A DNA stretch of 64,000 nucleotides from Edolisoma coerulescens (lineage: Eukaryota > Chordata > Aves > Passeriformes > Campephagidae), in NCBI GenBank assembly GCA_013397115.1, contig VWZW01002470.1, forward strand, positions 982,729-1,046,728, written 5' to 3'. Position numbers and translations under genes: made by a program. The number at the start of each line of letters is the position of its first letter. The first letter of the stretch is position 1. Under the pieces are notes generated by a model. The model saw nothing but the letters and a program-made list of their open reading frames with translations, had not been told where the DNA came from and searched no databases. Positions 52,101 to 63,913 of the stretch are shown here, in pieces.

Positions 52101-55100
52101 AATAATAAAACTCCACATGCTGGGATCCCTATTCCACTCAACAAAGGAGAGCTGTAAGGAAACAATAGATGCCTTCATCAAATTTCATCCCACAGCTATT
52201 TACAGTCAACAAACAATGGAAAGATTTGCCAGAGAAAGAGCCTTACCTGATCCTGGAGCAGTAAAAACGTCCCCCTGCCGCCAAACCGTCGGTTCAAACT
52301 ACCATGTGCAAGACCTTGGGCTGGGCGTTTGCTCTCCATCAGCAGATGGCAATGTCACAGCCTGGACCTGCAGAAGTGTCTTCAGAAGTTCTAGGCAATG
52401 CCAAGCAGCTGGAGGTTATCTTGTCCTCAAAAATGTCATGAATCTGTTGCAGTGCGAAGGAATCACCAGAAGCATGCCTGGAGTGATGGCCACCTACAGG
52501 AACCCTGTCTGCTCTGGCACAGGACACTGAACTCACACTTAATCCATCTCTGTGGGAAGACTGGAATGGGAGACTGTCACAGCACATACATCTGTCCCCT
52601 GAGCTGACCCCATGGCTTCACAACTGCCTCCCCCCCCCGCCCCAGGAGCCATTCCAGGATGAGTGAACCCACCTGGGATGCTTCAGATGCAGCTCTGTGA
52701 CCTCCTCGTGTCCTGTGTCTCAGGTTCAGTCCCTCAGGGGGCACCTTGGCTTCAGCAGTTGAGCTCCCAGGGTGGCTGCACAGGGCCTCTGGATGCTTGG
52801 CATGGTGGCAGGATGGTGACTTCCCAGGATGGCACTGCCAGCTGCCCTCAGCAGTGTCTGCCCAGCCATGGGATGTGGATCCAGTGCTGGTTTCCATCCC
52901 ATTGCTTGGGAGAGCAATTCCCACCACAGATGCAGCCCCTGCAAACACCCCACGGCCTGGCAGGAACGTGGCTTGGCCACGCGGGGTTGCCACCACACTG
53001 CCCATCCCCGGCTCTGCTTCTAAATCCCCTGGTCTGGTGGCACTGGAGAGGAGCAAGGACCTGCCCCAGGGCTGCGCATCTTCTGCCAAAGCACTGAGTC
53101 TCCTTCTCCTGGCAACGAGCCCAGCCACAGCAGGGAAATTAATGCAGGAATGGCTTGTTCTCGAGCAGGATAAAGGGTCCTGGAATTGCTTTTTTGGGGT
53201 GTAAGGAGGGAGTTTTATGAGCTCTCTTTTCTGCTTCTAATAATGATACTGGATCTTAACAGTTCCACGCCTTGGAGTCCAAGACAGATGGGGAGTTCAC
53301 ATCTCTGAGGATGAAAATGCTCATCCTGCCAAGCCTTTGATTCTCATCGTATCCTTCCTACCCTACAAACAGGCGGACAGCACATTTCTAGCATAAAAAT
53401 ATCCTCCTCTCCAGCTAACCACCTCCAGATTCCCTTCCTGAGCCTGTTCTGAGCCTGGTGATTAGACATTTCTATATACATAAACATTCAGATCATCTCC
53501 CCGAGGTTCTTCCTGTCTCACAAGCAAATCTTGAGACCAGCGGCTGTTTGCAGCTCCTTGAAATACAAATGGGATCAGGGCTCCTTCCAAGTTGACTGCT
53601 GTGGTTGGGGCTCTCCATGCGCCTCCCCAGGGCTCCTGGCTGCGTGCTCCCTTCACAGGACACCGAGATGCCCATCACCTCCTTGTCTGGGCACCAAACT
53701 GCTCCAAACACCCCGTGCGTGGCTGCTGCTGATGGTGCCAAGGGACTGCATAGACTGGGAAACATTTTGGACTGGGATGCAGCACGGGAGTGCCTGGGCA
53801 TAGCCACACTTGCAGAGGGATGGTGCAAAACCACGCCAAAACCCACACAAAGCAGTGGGGGAATGAACAACAGACGCACACGCGCGTGCAAACTGCATTC
53901 TCTTTGATGGAGGATTGTAGAAACATGACCTTCCCCTGGGGCTCTGCAGTGAAATAACCTGATTATTCATGAACCAGCCAGAATCATCAATCCCTCATTT
54001 ATCATTTTCAACATAAATAATAAGGGCAAGAGAGGAACACACCAGCAATAAACTAGTTATAGATGTAGTGTTGAAATCTGCCCATATCCTTTAAATATGC
54101 CCCACTTACTGATAAAAAACAGGGATCCAGCCGACTCCTCGCCTGATTCCTGAGTGTTGGATTACAGAGGACACAAGCCAACACGCAGCTTTATGTGAGT
54201 GAAAGTCCATTTGGCGCTTGCGTGGGCGGCCAGCTAGGAAATGGCAGCAAATTTAAAAAAAACCACATTTGTCTTGCTGACAAATGCCTCCAGGAAATAA
54301 AAGCCTTTGTATTCTTCTTTGACCTCTTCCACTCACAGATGGGTTTTGCTGTGCTTCCGACAGCGATTTTGTTTTAGCGCCTGCACTTCCAGGATATTCA
54401 TTTTATCTGCTGACGAGCACGGCTCGGAGAGGCCACGGTGCACATCACGTTATGGGCCTGTTGTGGCCAAGTAGCATGGCCTCGGAGGGGCAGAGCTGGG
54501 GTTTTAGCTTTAAGTCCAGCTTCTAATGAGGCATTTTGGGATGGCAGCATTTCCTGGAGCATCCTTGGCTGGTTGAGCACCAGCTTTACCCTGACATATA
54601 CATTGACCCAGAGGAGAGAGCACCCAGAGCCATGCAAGTCCCTCACCAGCATCTGGGAGAGGAGTTGAGCATCCAGCCAGCTCTAGTCTGAGCCTGTTTT
54701 CCAAGTGGAATGAAGGTGGAGCGGAGCAGGGAATGGTGGAGCTGAGGCTCGGGGTGCTCTGCTCAGCACAGCTCTGCTCTGCCTCCAGGCCTGCCCTGCG
54801 CTCTGCAGACGCGGCCCTTTCCGAGTCCTCCGGGACTTGTTCTGGCAGCGCCAGCCCCGCGTGTGAGCCCAGCCCTGGCTGAGGCACTCTCCTAATGAGC
54901 CACGTGTTCCGAAGGCCTCCAGGCTTGGCACCGGCCGGAGAGGACCCTTTGGAGCCCGGCTCTGGTAAGGGGCAGCCCAGCTCAGCACTTTCTGGGAAAG
55001 CTCCCTTTGCCCTCCCCCTGCCACTCGCTTCGCTCCTCCAAGGGTCTCTCCTCTATGTGCACTCCCAAAGAAGCGGGGAGGGAAATCACAGTGTGTTTAA

Positions 55101-55611
55101 ACACTGCCTAATGGTGAAAAATAACATCTGGAGAGCAGCCTGGCCCTTCACAGAGTCCTCCACCTCCACATCTCCCAACAGGGAACAGTTCCAGAAGGAA
55201 CCCATCAGCTCAGCACTGGGACCACCTCTCCCTGCGGGTGCCACTGACTTGGGGACAGCAGCCACTGACCAGGGACAGCAGGTTCCTGAGAGCCATGGAG
55301 AAGTGGGTGGCTGGCTGAAGCCACACTCACTGCTGGGAGATTTTAGAGAGTAAGGGAAGGGGCTGCTCAGCAGCCTCAGCTCAGCAAGGGGTGGCTCCTT
55401 GCCCATGCCTGTGCCTCCCATGCTGGCCCATCTCCCCCGTTCCCCCAGGAAACGGGCACAGGGGAAACCTGCTTCATTCGAGCCTGTTTCCACAGAGGTT
55501 CTTCCAGCCAACATTAACACACTCTGCTTTACTTCCCAGCATGGCCCTGGGCAGAAAGCAACATCTGAACCTAATAAAAAGGCTGCCTTCCCCCTCAAAG
55601 AGACCCAAGAG
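52101..55611. other. Intergenic, no gene recognised
   Basis: A 137-codon ORF at 52117-52530 directly follows the Gypsy fragment but shows no family I recognise; it may be further decayed element or chance. A C-run lies near 52630. The block at about 53.95-54.42 kb is AT-richer, with GATTATTCATGAA and TTTATCATTTT, and could be a regulatory element. Confidence 0.55.
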
Positions 55612-55653
55612 CAACCTCTGCTATTTGGTTTCCAACCTCTGCTATTTGGTTTC
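55612..55653 (+). repeat. Perfect 21-bp tandem duplication
   Basis: A 21-bp unit starting CAACCTCTGCTATTTGG occurs twice in a row with no mismatch. Confidence 0.92.
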
Positions 55654-58600
55654 TCCTTCACCAGTGGATGGAGGAGGCAGCTCCAGCTCAGGGGTTCTGG
55701 CTGGCCTGAAGGGAAGCAGGATGTTCTGGCAGCCCATGGAGACTGGTAGCTTAAAAATGAGTCCAGTGGGGTGGAGTTAGATGGGTTTCAGTGCTAAGGA
55801 GCCAGTTGTGACTTCTCACTGGTGCATAGAGTTGGGGTATAAGGACTTGTTCTTCCCTTGAGCAGAAGGGTGCCCTTTTTCAGTTCCAAAAACATGAGAG
55901 CTGGAGATGGCTCTAAGCCAAGGCCCAGGATTAACATCCCCATGGGGAAAGCTCTGCTTTGGTCCAACTGGAATGCAGATCCAGAGCTGGCACCCATCTT
56001 CAGGCACACACTGACCAGGTTCCTCATGTCTGACCTCTGGCAGCTGCTTTGCTTTCTGGAAAGGACTCAGGACGGAACAGCAGCAGAAAATACTCCTGGA
56101 TCTTGGGCAGAGCTGGATCAGGATTTCACAGCTGAAGTCTGGACTTCTGCAAACAAACACCTGAGTCAGTGGAATCCAAACCTCTTCAGAATCCCTGTCT
56201 CACTGGAGCTGATTTGGGGCCCATCAGGCCGCACCTGCTGACAGCTGCGCTGAGCAGTTTGAGGAACGTGTTGAATTAGGATGGAGTGTCTTCGACAGCA
56301 GCCTCCTGGATGTGCTGCTCAGCTTTTTGCTCTTCATGAAACCTTCCCTTCCTCCTGTGCCATTGCAGGCAGGAGAGGAATCCCCAGAAGCTCCTGGTGC
56401 TGCCCCTCTCCCACAGGTACAATGTTTTCCATATACTGACCTGCAGCCTTACGGAACAACTGCCCGTGGGTGAGACCTCAGAACAACCTCCCCAGGACTC
56501 CTGCTGGCTCCATGGGTTTCCTCAGCATCTGCTTGGGAGCACTGGGGCTGCCATGGCAATTAATAATAACTAATCTAGATGCACCATCGTTAGCATGGCC
56601 AGTGTGGTCAGCGTCTCCTGTGCCCTGACTTACCTCAGCAAATACTGCAACAATTTGCTCCAAGCTGAACATGCATCTAGTCATCAAAGAGATTGCAAAT
56701 GACTAATAAATATGAAAAGATGTCGGGGAACAGCAAAAATTTCTGGACCAAGATCAATCTTTACTGACAACTGCTGCTTTTCCTAAGCAAAAGTACCCTG
56801 CAGAGTTGAAAGCATCCGACTTCAAAGCAGACAGCTCTCCAGATGGAGCTTACCACCCCTGCAACACCCTGTGCTTCGTCAGGTTCCGTGCATTTACAGA
56901 GGGACAGTCAGATCATTTCCAAAGAAGGGAAACACGCTGGCCTCTTCCCACCGGAGCGATGTGCGACCGATGCACTCCCCACGATGCTGGTGGTGAAACC
57001 AATCTCTGGGCCGGCCTCCCGAGCACCACGGGCAGTCCTTTCTGCCTGCTCGCCTTTTACAAGGGCCAGCAGGAGGAAAGCCTCACCTGTCAGCTGTGTC
57101 TGCAGCTGAGATGAATGCGGTCCCTCCTTGGTGGGAGCCGGACACCCTCCCGTACTGGAAAGCAGGATCCAGGAAGTGCTGTATTTGCAGCACAAGGATT
57201 TCACCTTTCAGCCCTGTTTCTGCACATTTCCAGTCCAGGGCATGCAGGCAGATGCTCTGCATTCCACGGGGGTGGCTTTGGTCACCCTGGTGCCACCACG
57301 GGAAGGGACCTGCAGCCCTGCGGGGTCTGTCAATGTCCCACACGCTGGTGGCTGCCAAGGCTTCACTTCCCCAAGCCCCCCTGCATCCCTGTTAGGGGAT
57401 TTCTCCACAGCTGGAGAAGTGGGTGTCCATTGATTTCATTTCAGGAGCATTTCTGCAAAGCTGGCTGGTTTGTTGGTTGGTTGGTTTGATTGTGCTGCTG
57501 GCCCCCAGCCCCTCTGAGCACTTGCCCTTCAGTAACGCCAACACCAATCTCTGATCACTCCAGATTCAACTGCTCCAACCTCCCGTCGGTGGCCAGTGAT
57601 TTATTACCACTCCGCTGCCTGGAGTCCTGACAAATAGTTTTTGGTAATTGCAGGAGGCCAAAAAATGAGAGGATAAATAAACCTGACAATTAATTCAGCT
57701 GTTACTCACACAGGCACGCAGTGACACTCATTCCCAAGTCTCTTATGAACCCAATTCTTCCCAGATGGCACAGAAGCCAGGCAGAGCTCAGCCAGCCTGA
57801 ACACCTCTGCCCAACACCCTTCAGGGTCCCAGTGCTGATAAGAGCCAGGCATCCCACCAAAAGCTGCTCTATTTTCCTTCCAAGTTACTCGCCAGCCTAC
57901 CCCATCTCATCTCCTGCCAAGATCAGCTCTTTAGCCCTCTGCATCATTATCACAGAGCATATATAATTTCACGGCAAATCACAAGAATTGATGAATGGCT
58001 ATTTGGATTGCAATTGTCAGGAGAGTATAAAACACTTCCTGCTGCACAGAGCCCAGCAACAGCTACCAGCTCTCCTGGCCAAAGGCTCAGCTGGGGAGCC
58101 CCTGCTCTGCTGGGGCTGGTGTGTGCGGGCTGTGGGCCACCATCATGGGCAGACACAGAGCTGGGTGCTACCAGCACAGGGGTGAGGTATTCTGGTGTGA
58201 TTTGTACTCTTATTTATAAAAAAAATCTTGTCGTGCTCACCACTGGGCACCCCAGCTACACCCCACTCCCCTTCATCGCCCACGGGGCGCCCGCAGCCTC
58301 GGGAGGGTGCTGGCACCCAGTGCAGTGTCCTGGGGTGCACAGCAAGGGCAGCCTCCCCCTCGTGCCCTTTTCTCTCTGCTCCTGTCACTCAACCTGGCCT
58401 AGCTAAAAAAAACCCCAAAACATCTTCTCATTTTAATTCTTTCCAAAAGAAAAAACATAAATCTCTAATCCTGACTCAACACCGATTCGTCACCACAAGG
58501 TCACAATGCTCCTGCACCTTCTCACACTCTGTCCAGGGCAAAGGCACAAGGGACATCTTTTATCTTCCCTTTCCCCTCAAAAACTCCTGTCTGCCACCCA

Positions 58601-59557
58601 AAATACGAGTGAGCGTGGATTGCTGACATCTTTTTATTGCTGGTTTTCAAAGCCATCTGCTTTTGTCCCATTTCATTTTCATCTCTTTATGTAAGAGCTT
58701 TGCAAGTAGACCTAAAGTTTTCCATCATTAAATTCTAAGTGTTGGCCTTGAATTTGGAGTTTTCCCACCTTCTGTTGCTTCAGCATCACTGTGAATTATT
58801 GACCAGGGAGACGGCTGTCAGCCCTTGTCAGCATTTAAACCCTGATGTGAGAGGTTGAACAGCCCAGCTCCTGTTTGTACTGGTTATTAACTTACTCTAA
58901 TTGCCTTCAGAGTGGCAAAAGCCTTTCCATGAAGGTTTTTCAACAAAATCACTGGTCTCAAGAGATCTTTAGGCTGATTTTTAAGAACCAGCAGTATCAG
59001 CAGCATCGCCCTGGCAGCTGGTTGCTGGAGGAGCGCATGGAGACTGGAGGAGGCAGATTTGGTCAGTGTGGGTACATACCTGGAGGGATTTCAGAGGGTG
59101 TCTCAGCAATCCAGATGATCTGGGGTGAATCTCAGCAGCATGAAGAAAGAAAGCTTTTGGATGTCCCCTGGGCAGACAAACCAGTCAGGCAGTGCTGGCA
59201 GAAGGCAGGGCTGGCTGAAATGCTCACTGCTGTGCTCAGGAAAACATCCTCTGTGTAAAATCCATTTCTGAGCCCCAGGAAAGGCAGCAGAAGGCCCCCA
59301 AACCACCCAATAGCTAGTCAATGGACTGAGTTCCATACAGTCATCAATTGGTCCTCATGCACAGCCATCCCCCTCAGCTCAGTGACCCCCACTCATCGCT
59401 CCCCACCTCACACACACACCCCAGCAGTGGGAAGAGCTCCCCAGCCTATGGCATCACTGTGGGAGGGCAACTTGGGGACTCCCAGCTGAAGTCAACCACA
59501 CCCCATGGGACAGGTGTTGGAGGTGAAGCAATTTAGACCCACAAACAGACACCAGGG
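55654..59557. other. Intergenic, no gene recognised
   Basis: No supportable gene. A (GGTT)n-like stretch lies at 57461-57486. An AT-rich block with several TAAT/ATTA cores spans about 57.54-58.05 kb. Overlapping ORFs at 56.8-57.5 kb lie in competing frames and match no family. Confidence 0.55.
57461..57486 (+). repeat. Imperfect (GGTT)n repeat
   Basis: CTGGCTGGTTTGTTGGTTGGTTGGTTTG reads as four to five imperfect GGTT units. Confidence 0.7.
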
Positions 59558-59590
59558 CTTCTTAATTAGGTTTCACTTCTTAATTAGGTA
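59558..59590 (+). repeat. 18-bp near-perfect tandem duplication
   Basis: CTTCTTAATTAGGT occurs at 59558 and again at 59576, separated by TTCA, giving an 18-bp period. Confidence 0.85.
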
Positions 59591-61774
59591 GTGGCTCATT
59601 AGCCTCCCCCAAAATTTCCTGTAGCCCTGGGTCAATGAGACAAGGGTCTAGGGGTGCTTGCTGTGCCCTTGCACACGGAAAAACACCTGCTGCCACCACC
59701 CCTTGGTCCCCTCAGCCCATTTTACCTTGGACACCCCATCAATGCCAGCGCAGGGGTCCCTTAACCCCCCCACCCTCTCACCTGCAGCCGCCTCAGCTGC
59801 CCCGTGAGCAGCTCGTCCTGCCCGGGGCTCACACACCCGACAGGCAGGAGCTGCTTTCTGCTGCCAAAGAAGTTTTGGGTTGGGTTGGTTTGTTTGCTTT
59901 TTTATTATTTAACCAGCACGGCAGTGGTCGCCCACTGTCCCCCACCGCTCGCTGGTGGGCACGCCGAGCACAGTAACAGTGAACAAATCCGCCACCTTTA
60001 GCAGAAGAACCCCCTCCCCTCTGGAGCAAGCTGTGGAATTATTTACACCTGGGGGTCTCCGCACAGCCCCGGCTGTCGTACGAGTCCCTCCACAGCAGCT
60101 GTGCACAGGCCGGGTACACACAGAGAGATTCCCCCCATACAGTTCAAGCGATCAATTGTCCAGTGATTGGTTTGCATTCGTACAAGTTACAAAGTTGGTG
60201 AACATTAAGGTTAAACTTGGGGTTTTGGGACAGTTTGAGTTTCTCCTGGATCGCACAAACGCAGCCAGCAGCACGAGGAGGTGCTGTCGGACCCTGCTGT
60301 GAGATTTTGGGGTGCCTGGGGATGCCTCGGTGGGGAGAACGAGGGCCAGAGGGGGAAGCACCACAACCTACAGGAGCAGCAGCTCCTCCTTTCCCAAAAC
60401 CACACTCCCCCGAGTCCACATCTGAGCAGGTAAAGCGGGGCCATCCCCCTGCAGCCTCCCAGCTCCGGGCTGGTTCCCCACCAAGCAGCTCTGGGCCTCC
60501 TGCCCACACACTGCCGGCTCCTTGATTTGACACAAATTAATTAACCTGCAGCAGGAGGATGCTCTGCTGCTGCACCACAGCGAGGGAGCTCCGAGCTCCC
60601 CAGTGGGAGCTGCTGCTGCTCTGTGTGCTCCCTTCAGAGTCCCTCCATCCCTGTCCCTGCTGCTGCCAGGGGGGTCTGGGTGGGAATGGGGTGTATGGGG
60701 ACACCCAACAATGGAGACACAGCAAGACAGGGAGTGCCAAAACCAAGCAGTGCTGTGGCCAAGTGTGAGGCTGAGCTCTCGACAAGGGGGATCCCCAAGA
60801 GTAGGATCCCATTGGAGCAAAACCCACCTGTGCTGGCCTCAGCCAGTCTCCTGCACCCCTGGGCTGCTCCCCCAGCCCAGGGCAGGCAGGATGGGGATAC
60901 AGCACAGCCAGGGCCTGAGCCCCTGCACAGGGCTGGGAACATCAGCGATGTTGTCACATTCCCCTGTTCAGGAACAATCCCAAAGGATCCCACTGAACAG
61001 GGGTGAGGCTGCTGGAGCCCTGCAGCATTTCGGTGTCACCAGTGTCTCCCCAGCACCGTCCCCTCCTGCACACACTGCCCTGCCCAGCAGCTGGTGGGCA
61101 ACATCTGCCCAGCCATCCATGCAGCAGCACTGAGCCACAAACCCTGTAAGGGCTGAGACAACCTCACCAATACCTCAGAACTCTTCTGCCACGCTCACGG
61201 CACGGCCTCAGGTGCTGCTGTGCTTTGGGCTCCCGGCCAGCCCCAGCCCCTCACCTGGCACACACAGAACAGTGGAAGTGAGGGGAGAACCAAGGCTCCG
61301 GGGCTGGCACTGAAGGCTGGGGCAGGCTCTTCGCTCTCCATCCCATGGCTCTGGGTGCTGGCCACGCTGCGGGTGAACGCTGCCCACGGCTAACGGGGAG
61401 TGCAACCCAGCCCTGCCCCAGCTGGGCAGAGAGAAGGTGGCTCTGCAGCTCCTGGCTGGAGCCCGTGGCCCTTCCTGATGTCCCAACACCCGGCTGCAGG
61501 GTTGGCACGGGATGCCCGCACGCTGAGGGACCTGAATGCCACCCCAGTACCTCCATCCCTGGCGTGCTGCAGCACCACGGGTGGGAGCAGCTGTGGCAAA
61601 GCCCCGAAGGCAGCAGCTCCATCACCCTTCTCTCGCCCCTCTGGCCACGTCTCAGCCCTCACTGGTCACTGGCAGGCTCTGTGGTGCCACTCTGCCAGCT
61701 CTGCAGCCACCTTCCACCGGCACCCGGCGCCCTCCTGGACGTCTGGAGACACCAAGCAGCACACAGTATTGCTA
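59591..61774. other. Intergenic downstream of NCOR2
   Basis: This stretch is GC-rich, with long overlapping ORFs on both strands but no recognisable domain, splice structure or CpG-island density. It lies past the NCOR2 cleavage site. Confidence 0.55.
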
Positions 61775-61791
61775 CTGTGCTAAGTGGGAAC

Positions 61792-61797
61792 TTTATT
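61792..61797 (-). terminator. NCOR2: NCOR2 poly(A) signal AATAAA
   Basis: On the minus strand AATAAA is followed by GTTCCCACTTAGCACAG, offering CA cleavage sites, and then by a clear GU-rich element (TGTGTGCTGCTTGGTGTCT, about 25-45 nt on). Signal, cleavage site and downstream element are all in standard spacing. Confidence 0.8.
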
Positions 61798-62037
61798 CTT
61801 TGTTGTGGTTGGGGTTTTTTTTTTGCTATTTTTTTTCCGAATCAGCTAAGGAGGCGGCTTTGAAGATGGGTCAGATTTGGATAATTCTTTTTTTTCCCAG
61901 CAAAATCTGCAACATTTTAATAGTGTTTTGCCCAGACATCAGCTCTGTGAGTTTGTACAGCTCAGAGCCACAGAGACACCAGCAGCAATAACCTGGGAAC
62001 GGAAAGACTTTCCACATCGCTTGTGCATTGTCTCGGA

Positions 62038-62066
62038 TTTTTTTTTTCTTAAAAAAAAAAAAAAAA
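62038..62066 (-). repeat. NCOR2: Adjacent U16 and A10 tracts in NCOR2 3' UTR
   Basis: The plus strand has T10 (62038-62047), CTT, then A16 (62051-62066). In the mRNA this is U16, AAG, A10, a potential A-U hairpin with a very short loop, or a U tract free to pair with the A-rich runs upstream or with the poly(A) tail. Confidence 0.6.
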
Positions 62067-62120
62067 GCACAACAGAAAAGACACAAACATTGATGAACAT
62101 TTAAAAACCTGTACATTGTA

Positions 62121-62204
62121 AAAAAACAAAACAAAAAATAAAACCCAACAGGAAAAAAAAAACAAAACAAACCAAAAACAAACCCCAAACAAACAACAAA
62201 CACC
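62121..62204 (-). promoter_or_regulatory. NCOR2: GU-rich tract in NCOR2 3' UTR
   Basis: The plus strand here is nearly all A and C with CAAA spacing, so the mRNA reads as repeated GUUUG/UGUUU units. This resembles the GU-rich elements bound by CELF-type proteins. Function is inferred from composition only. Confidence 0.4.
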
Positions 62205-63913
62205 ATCATTCTCTTGCTTTGAAATCAGAATCAACCTGGGAACGTTGCAGGGGGAAAAGAAAGATCCGTGGGGAAGGTGACGGCGCCGGCCACGCCGCTG
62301 AGCCCGCGGGGCTGCCGGAGGCTGCGGGGCTGGGGCTCCTCTAGCGAATAGAATGCAAAGCATTTAATACTTTTTTTTTTTTTTTTTCCTTTTGCCATTT
62401 GTTTTCCCCCCAGAGCGAGAAAGCAGAAGTGAATGAAAAAAAGTCTAATATTTTTGTTCTTTAACCATGTAACTGCAGATATGAGCCAACATCATGGAAT
62501 GAAAAAAATAATGTAAAGTAGAGCATTCGTGTGTATCACAAAAATACAATAAAAACTTTTTTTTAACTTTTTTTCCTTTTTTTTTTTTTTTTTTTTTTAA
62601 AGTTTCCTGTGAACTCCCTGCCACGCTGGCCTCCTGCCCACTCTGCCCCTGCCCTGGCCAGCTCGGAGGGCTCTGGAGAATCAACGTCTACAACCAGCAA
62701 AGGTGTGTGTAACGGGGGGCCCTGCAACCATGGCAAGATTTTTGTTTGGTTTTTTTTTTTTTTTTAAACTAAGTACATACATTCTCCTGACTCCCAGATA
62801 ACTTTGATGGATCATTGTTACCTTTTTTTTTTTAAACCTTTCCATACAATGGACAAATGCATCAAAGCCTGCATGTAAGAACAGAACCTCTTTTACAGCA
62901 TGTAATACTGTGTTTTGTTTAAGTCCTTCCTTGCGTAAAATATTGACATAATTCACTGAAGGTATCAAAAATATACCCTGTAGACCAATACAATTTACAA
63001 TTGCCTTTTCTCACCATTCAGAAAACAATGCACTTAAAGCAACCGAGCCCCTCGGTGGGCAGCGCGTGAGCCAGCCCGGGGACGTCCCTGCCCGCTCCGA
63101 GTGACCCGGGATTGCTTCCATCGAAGGGACCAGGATTTTTTGTGGTTTTTTTTTTTTAAGAAACAGCTCTTCACTCCCTCCCCTGCCCGCTCTTCCCAGC
63201 CACGTTCGAAGCGCGTCGTCGCGGGGCTGATACGTCTTGTGACCTGGGAATGCCGGGCAAGCAGCCCTGGGATCAGCCAGGGAACCGACCCGAGCCGTTC
63301 CGTCCCGTTTCACTTCTCAACCGGTTTGTTTGTTTTTTTTTTTTTTTTTAAATCTTTCCTTTAACCCGCTCAAGGTTTTGCAATTCTGAGGCACATCCCC
63401 ACGGCCGGGTGCGGGGGAGCATCCCACCGCCCGCCGCCGACCCCGCAGGAGCATCCCGCAGCCCCTCGCTCGCTGCCGGCCCCGGCACGGACACACGGCC
63501 GCTCGCTGTCCCTCTCGAGCGCGGGCTCCCCGCCCAGCACGGCTGCCAAGATCGAAGATGGGTTCCTTGGGTTTTGTCTCGTTAAGGCTTTTTTTTCTTT
63601 TCTTTATCAGACCGAAGAGGATGCAGAAATTGCCAGATGTTGAGAAAGAAAAAAAAATAACCCAAACAAAATTAAAAAAAAAACAACCCAACAAAATCAA
63701 AAACAAAAACATCATCCCCAACCCCCCCAAATTGGCTGGTTGGGAGGGAAGGGGGAAAAAAAAAAAAAAAAAAAGGGAAAAAGGAAATAGCTCTGCTCCT
63801 GCATCTTCGCTCGTGAGAGCCGGCGGGGCCGGGGCCGTGGGCGCTCGCCCCGGGCGTCCCGCTCGCTCCCCGCGCCCCGGGTTTGGTCGCCGTCTCCCTG
63901 CCCCTGGCTCCTC

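Larger units (their letters stand above)
61775..63913 (-). other. NCOR2: NCOR2 3' UTR
   Basis: The UTR runs from the stop at 63914 to a cleavage site about 15-20 nt past the poly(A) signal at 61797-61792. It begins very GC-rich and becomes AT-rich. It holds many long homopolymers: plus-strand T17 at 63333-63349, A19 at 63756-63774, T22 at 62577-62598, T17 at 62371-62387, T16 at 62750-62765 and A16 at 62051-62066. A non-repetitive AT-rich block at about 62878-63005 has the look of a conserved UTR element. ATTAAA variants at 62368-62363 and 61921-61916 could give shorter transcripts. Confidence 0.85.

Noticed and set aside
52117..52530. 137-codon ORF after the Gypsy fragment as a gene
   Set aside because: No recognisable domain, no homologous motif and no splice context; it may be chance or decayed element.
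52577..53128. 183-codon minus-strand ORF
   Set aside because: GC-rich sequence open in several frames on both strands, with no domain recognised.
54895..55661. ORFs of 152 (+) and 191 (-) codons
   Set aside because: They overlap on opposite strands, have no recognisable domain and lie beside a simple tandem duplication.
60144..61863. Many 100-176 codon ORFs on both strands before NCOR2
   Set aside because: All in GC-rich sequence past the NCOR2 cleavage site; none shows a domain or exon structure.
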